Positions 59,340 to 64,000 of a stretch of 64,000 nt of DNA are shown here, one piece after another (position 1 is the first letter of the stretch; every line of letters starts with the position of its first letter). Under the pieces are notes generated by a model that worked only from the letters and a program-made list of their open reading frames with translations, had not been told where the DNA came from and did not search any database. The position numbers and the translations under genes were made by a program. This DNA comes from Thysanoteuthis rhombus (taxonomy: Eukaryota > Mollusca > Cephalopoda > Oegopsida > Thysanoteuthidae). The stretch is taken from positions 11,816,683-11,880,682 of the forward strand of contig OY735212.1 of assembly GCA_963457665.1 (NCBI GenBank), read 5' to 3'.

Positions 59340-60010
59340 CTTAAGCAAGGCCTTTCAGTTGCTTTTCACCTGAAAGTGTTTGGGAGAAGTTAGTTTTTTT
59401 TTATGCAACAGATTTTAGAGAATTAGAAAAAACAATGTTAAAATTGCTTATTGATGTTGAAATCATAAAGTTGGAAACACTAAAACATGAAGTTTTTAAA
59501 ATGAAGATGAAAAACGACTAGAAAGCAATAAGGGAGTTAAAATGACATATACTGCTCATCGTTCTTAATATTTCTCCGGAAAGTTTGGATGAAAGGTGAA
59601 TTGAAACAACAAGTTGTTCAGAGAAGTTATACTTTGATCTTGCCTCATAAACGCCGTTGTCATCAATTTTATTGCTTCGTTACTCTGTCCGAGAGTAAGG
59701 AGGGTGATATACAAAAGCAACGGAGCTAAGTCAAACTCACTGAGGGGCTAGGTCTGATTTAGTGTAGACTACCGGTCTGGAGATCAATAAAAGAAAAAAA
59801 TTCACTTATATAATAAGCCATGTATGTATCTATATTTTTGTCTGTAACATTTATTAACTGAGTTGCAATGATTAAATGTTAATTATAGAATAGCTTCGAG
59901 TACTTATTATTTCGTCTTCTTTATTTTATTTCATTTTATTTATTTATTTATTTATTTATTTTTTCGCAAATGTGAAAAAATTCTGATTGAACATAATCAA
60001 GGCAGGTCTG
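59340..60010. other. No gene recognised
   Basis: AT-rich; (TTTA)n at about 59935-59960. Confidence 0.45.
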
Positions 60011-60130
60011 AATTCCACTCGATGAAAACTGTCACGTGACGAACTTTTTTATGGTATCATACTGTTGGCGATGTTATTGATTGAAAAAAAAAAATTCTTC
60101 TTATCATAGCGTACGGCCACTAGAGAGAAT
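60010..60130 (+). repeat. Family F repeat, terminal part
   Basis: TCCACTCGATGAAAACTGTC, ACGTGACGAACTTTTTTATG, ATACTGTTGGCGATG and CGTACGGCCACTAGAG follow the family order, then similarity is lost. Confidence 0.45.
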
Positions 60131-60379
60131 TTTTGAACGCAGAAATTTGAAAAGCAGACAGCAGGCGTCAAGACTGTTCTGTGAGCCAGATCCTCTTCGT
60201 TCGTTTTTTAATATATATTACGTTACTGAAATGAGAGGTTTAAAAATTCTGGGTTATGTTTCGGTTTAGCAAATTTATATTTTCTTGTAAGTGATTGTAT
60301 CATTTTTCCAATGATAGATTGATTAAATAAAAACATCATTTCTTATTTTATCAAAAGATATTAGTTATTTACAATAAAT

Positions 60380-60935
60380 TGAAGTTAGGTAGTTGAATAG
60401 AAGAGTAGAAAGAATGAAGTAAGGAAGGGAATCGGGTAGTTTAGTTGTTGGGTAGGATGAGAATAGCGAGGAAAGGGAGTTAGGTTGTTTAATTACAGGG
60501 TAAGGAAAAAGAAAAGGTGATCCAAATAGCTTACATAGGGATTGGAAAAGGGATGTGAGAAAGGAAAGATGGGGGGAAATAAGAAGATATGAAGAGAGTG
60601 GGTAGGGAGCAGTTGATAAACAGTAGATAGAAAATTGTGGGGAGAGGTCAGGTAGTTAACTGAGTACGAAAATAGAGAGAGTTCAAAAAATATGTACTTT
60701 AATAAAAGGGTAAGAAGGTATAGGATAAAAATGAAAGCTAATTTGATATGAGGATAGTGGAGGCAGATCGGAGAAGAGTAGCTTAGGTAGTTTACTGGTG
60801 TAGGAAGATTTTTGCATATTTTACAAGTCTACGATTGTATGACATGGACATGCAACGGAGATTGGAAAATATAAAGGACAGAATAAGAAGCCACAGGTAA
60901 AGGTTGAGGTAAGAGGGGAGGTATGAGAGAGTAGA
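60380..60935 (+). repeat. Purine-rich degenerate tandem repeat
   Basis: The plus strand is strongly G/A-biased for about 550 bp. A TTAGGTAGTTTA-like word recurs irregularly at about 60386, 60438, 60483, 60645 and 60785 between AGGAAAGGGA-type stretches. No open frame of note. Confidence 0.5.
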
Positions 60936-61194
60936 TCATTTTCGTTTACAACATCCGTGGAAATTTCATGGTTCCAGCCAGTTATTGTTTTATTGTTTAT
61001 GTTATTTCCTTGTCTTGTCTGTGATAACGGATATCATAAGTCCGGCATGAGATATAATTTCAGACGTCAAGCCTGGTGACCCCACGGGGACATACCAAAA
61101 ATGTTTAATTAACTTACGTGTGCTTAAGTGTTTCTATTCCTGTTACATTAGTCAATCTTATTTTCATTTTACCAGAAGGTTGAAATGTATGATT

Positions 61195-61640
61195 AGAAAC
61201 CGTTAACTAAAACTGTCGACACAAGTTTCTTCCGGTTTCAAGTAAGTCTGGCTAGCTGACTAGCTGGCTCTGTATGTATGTGTATATCACGTGGACAGGT
61301 TGCACCAATAAAGCTACAGGGCTGAAATTTAAACATGCACTTCTTATTATGTTCAAGAAAAAAAAAACGTTAGGATATTTTTTTATTGCTGCAGGATTCG
61401 TAAGTTTATTCTAATTTGGTCCTTTGAATTGTTTCCGGCAGGATTCACGTTTGTTTTCATTTTTCAATTTTTTTTTTATTGGACTTTTTTGCGATCATGG
61501 TCCAACGAATGGCGTGAGAAATAACTTATTCATCGATTATCCATTTTCTCAATTTTTTTATAGATCACCCGTAACACATCATGCAGCTTAAAGACGTTGT
61601 TTATGTGACAGTTTCTAATGAGTGACTAACTTGAGCTTTT
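61195..61640 (-). repeat. Family F repeat, near full length
   Basis: AACCGTTAACTAAAACTGTC, GACACAAGTTTCTTCCGG, GCTGACTAGCTGGCTCTG, TAGATCACCCGTAACACATC and ATGTGACAGTTTCTAATGAG, ending TGACTAACTTGAGC. Both ends are visible, which helps delimit the family at about 430-450 bp. Confidence 0.7.
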
Positions 61641-61688
61641 TTATTACATATTTTCCCTTACGTGTATGATATACATACACAATTGTGC

Positions 61689-61795
<107 letters not shown>

Positions 61796-61799
61796 AGTA

Positions 61800-62064
61800 T
61801 GTACGTTTAGAATGAGAATATTTCTCTTATGTCACATCCTGCTGACAGTGGAAATTCAGTGCAAATTTACTATCCCCACTTCCGCGTCTCTGGGTGCGGT
61901 CATAATCAGGGTCAACAACACAGCAAGGCATGTGCGTTGATTTTACGACTACAAGATTCGACTGATGGTAAAGACTGTGAAGTGCTTGCCCCAAGACTTG
62001 ATTTTTGCTCAAAGGTTCGAAAAGAAAATAAACACTCATCAAATATTCAGACACGGGAACGTTA
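61800..62064. other. Less AT-rich stretch with opposite frames, unassigned
   Basis: Plus (78 codons) and minus (88 codons) frames overlap. The minus frame contains [18 protein letters not shown]; no family match. It directly precedes an RTE fragment. Confidence 0.3.
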
Positions 62065-62412
62065 GGATGGTTTGCGTCACGTAGAGAGATCACAAAACAG
62101 CACAGTATATTTGAAAACTAACAAGAGGTCAGAGATATGACAGAAACCGAAAAGAAAACAACAAAAAACTCAAATGGCATTCGGCTGGTAATGTTGCAAG
62201 AATGTCAGACAACCACAGGAGATCACAACTCACAATGCGGATCCCAAGAGATCATGTGCGAAACTGCGGCCGACAAATAAATATGATGACGTGACGAACG
62301 AGACAAGTTCAGAAAGTACTGGCGAGGAAACGACCCAGATACGAAAATCTGGCAAATCCTGAAAATATATGGGTCTTCGGAAAGATATTCAAAAGCTGGT
62401 GCTGTCATCACC

Positions 62413-62452
<40 letters not shown>

Positions 62453-62470
62453 GTTGTGGTGTTAGTGGTG
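62065..62470 (+). mobile_element. RTE-like LINE 3' fragment with long (GAT)n tail
   Basis: Starts at CACGTAGAGAGATCACAAAA (the TWRDHKT equivalent) and runs through LKWHSAGNVARMSDNHRR, THNADPKRSCAKLR-like and FRKYWR pieces to (GAT)n at about 62409-62450, then GGTTGTGGTGTTAGTGG. The coding part is full of stops. Confidence 0.7.
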
Positions 62471-62729
62471 GTGGTTGAAAGAAAAGAGGCTGAAGGAAAA
62501 ATTAAATGTTATAAGTGGTGAAAGATCAAAGTTTGATTTGTAAGAAGGCGGTATGGAAAGACTCGGTAGTCTTTTTCAGAACATTCTCAGGAGTTTTGTC
62601 ATTCCAGTTCTAATGCAATTATAATACTGGCTTAAGATTTCAGACAATAGTTACGAGGATTTTATTAGACTCATCGTCAAAACTGAATACAGATCATATC
62701 TACAACTGAGCCAAATCTATGCACAGCCA

Positions 62730-62730
62730 C

Positions 62731-62792
<62 letters not shown>
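62730..62792. repeat. (TA)n at the 3' end of an RTE copy
   Basis: A TA run joined to ATCATC of the reverse RTE copy at 62791. Confidence 0.95.
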
Positions 62793-62794
<2 letters not shown>

Positions 62795-63120
62795 TCAGTC
62801 TTTTAACGTCCGTCGTTGGGCATAGACCTTTCCCAAGATTTGCCACACTTCTCTATCATATGCGTCGCGGAGCCAGTAATTCCAGAACTTGTTTAGCTCG
62901 TCTTGCCATCTAATATTCTGCTGGCCTCGGTTGCGTATGTGGTCATGGGGGATCCATGTCGTGAGTCCTGATGTCCATCGGTTGTCAGCCATTCTCGCAA
63001 CATGGCCAGCCCACCGCCATTTGAGATTTTCAATGGATTCTATGACGCCTCTGACTTTTCTCGGATGTACTGTGCTGTCTTGTGGTCTCTCCATGTGAGG
63101 CCCAGCATTATTCTTTCATG
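62793..63120 (-). mobile_element. Best-preserved RTE-like LINE C-terminus (99 codons open)
   Basis: The minus-strand frame 63094-62795 is open for 99 codons. It reads MERPQDSTVHPRKVRG, IESIENLKWRWAGHVARM, ADNRWTSGLTTWIPHDH, IRNRGQQNIRWQDELNKFW, NYWLRDAYDREVWQILGKVY and AQRRTLKD*. The GHVARM-x-DNRW block is typical of this LINE class downstream of the reverse transcriptase. The initial Met is internal to the polyprotein. Almost no damage suggests a younger insertion than the other copies. The 3' end has only two ATC units before a long (AT)n. It lies convergent with the copy ending at 62470. Confidence 0.85.
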
Positions 63121-63142
63121 TGCACAAGAGACAGACCCATAA

Positions 63143-63145
<3 letters not shown>

Positions 63146-63220
<75 letters not shown>
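63146..63220. repeat. (TA)n tract
   Basis: A pure TA run between the end of RTE-like sequence and the hairpin repeat. Confidence 0.95.
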
Positions 63221-63224
<4 letters not shown>

Positions 63225-63354
63225 TCAGGTTGGCAATATAGCATAATATAAAGCAACGTCTGATGTGAGATGGATTCATTTCATATAGTGCTCCATACAT
63301 TCGAGTTTATGCTTCGAAAGATAAGTTTTAGAATAGAGCCGAAAATATATAATG
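63225..63354 (+). repeat. Left flank of the hairpin repeat
   Basis: AGCATAATATAAAGCAACGT, GATGGATTCATTTCATATAG and TGCTCCATACATTCGAG match the 25.3-25.45-kb copy in reverse complement, so the hairpin belongs to a dispersed family and is not a local palindrome alone. Confidence 0.55.
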
Positions 63355-63486
63355 GGATGTGGATTCGCTACACAAACAAGTTTTTGTTTCTACGCTTTCT
63401 GGACCTAAGTAGGCGAATGATCATCAGACCTGATGAAGCCCAGAGAGAGCAGAAACATGAACTTGTTTTTGTAGCGAATCCACATC
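63355..63486. repeat. Large hairpin (48-bp arms) within a dispersed repeat
   Basis: GGATGTGGATTCGCTACA at 63355 is repeated in inverted orientation as TGTAGCGAATCCACATCC ending at 63486. Arms 63355-63402 and 63439-63486 pair with few mismatches around a 36-bp loop. The element also shares its left flank (63225-63350) with the repeat at 25272-25445, which has only one arm. Confidence 0.75.
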
Positions 63487-63654
63487 CTATTATATACATA
63501 TATGAGAGAGACAGAGAGACAGAGAGATACACACATATTAGGTGATTCCCCCAGAAAACATATTGTATATTTGAATGACTATGACTAGGAAAAAAATCTA
63601 CAGAAGTCGCTTCATTTGAAAAGTCCATGCCTGGTAGGAGATCATTTTATTGGT

Positions 63655-64000
63655 AAAATTTTTGTCCAACGCCAGTACAAAGTCTGGAGTTGACTTTGTT
63701 TTTCTATTTCAACAAGAATAGGAACAATAATGACAAGAATAATCCTCACCGAAACAAGGGGTGATTTGAACTCGCAGCCACTCGAGTGGAGACCGTCGTA
63801 CTGATCGCATAGATAGTCTTAGATCTTGACGTAATTTCATCACATAGATACGCACGGGCTCATTTCATTCTAATGAATTCATTCATGCAAAAATATTTCA
63901 TTTATTTGCAATATTTATACAGGCAATACAATAGATGCAGTAATCATCGTCAGTCGGAATAGAAGTCAGAGTGGATTTTGACCATACAGCAGCCAGTCTT
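63655..64000 (+). repeat. Family D repeat, cut by the window edge
   Basis: GGAGTTGACTTTGTTTTTCT, AACAAGAATAGGAACAATAA, then GTCAGTCGGAATAGAAGTCA and GATTTTGACCATACAGCAGC. A tRNA-like head complement (GATTTGAACTCGCAGCCACT) lies inside at 63768-63787, suggesting that family D is SINE-like. Confidence 0.5.

Overview
The window is AT-rich, intergenic-looking animal DNA. It holds no complete host gene, rRNA or tRNA, and no operon, prokaryotic signal or CRISPR array. Nearly all recognisable content is repetitive: long (AT)n, (CA)n, (GA)n and (ATC)n microsatellites; tRNA-like SINE fragments; 3' ends of one RTE-like non-LTR retrotransposon family; a degenerate Penelope-like element; several inverted-repeat (MITE or foldback) elements; and diverged tandem arrays. 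The mixture suggests a cephalopod mollusc, probably octopus-like. That is inferred from repeat content, not from a marker gene.

Layout. 0-12 kb: SINE-A and SINE-C copies, two RTE tails followed by (GAT)n and one opposite copy, a 158-bp MITE (5353-5510), a 275-bp foldback with arms over 100 bp (9511-9785), and two copies of family F, a roughly 430-bp repeat. 12.3-15.1 kb: (AT)n arrays, then on the minus strand a Penelope-like retroelement whose reverse transcriptase motifs (AYITLK, a TYDGVEVCEL block, YRDD, LWDVTLNL) and C-terminal GIY-YIG endonuclease are still readable through stops and frameshifts. 15-31 kb: an RTE tail, tRNA-like fragments, family F copies, a second MITE copy, a possible U6 snRNA-like relic near 21.9 kb, and a duplicated repeat at 27.9-29.2 kb. 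31.3-32.3 kb: about seven diverged 130-170-bp tandem units. 33.4-34.7 kb: a compositionally distinct stretch with open frames on both strands, the best candidate for host exons. 37.8-38.7 kb: three roughly 360-bp tandem units. 39.7-45.1 kb: RTE copies, two of them head to tail, and SINE-B copies. 45-52 kb: an 87-bp tandem array, RTE tails and a GC-rich palindromic segment at 51.36-51.72 kb. 52-64 kb: the longest RTE fragment (53.2-53.8 kb), paired inverted SINE-A copies around (AT)n tracts, a purine-rich degenerate repeat (60.4-60.9 kb), convergent RTE tails (62.1-63.1 kb) and a 48-bp-arm hairpin (63.35-63.49 kb).

How it fits together. Nothing here forms a pathway. The clear relationships are between transposons: SINE tails run directly into (AT)n tracts, RTE 3' ends run into (GAT)n tracts, and the same families recur in both orientations. 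Family names (SINE-A, F and so on) are local labels. All copy relationships were judged by eye and coordinates of diverged repeats are good to about 20-40 bp.
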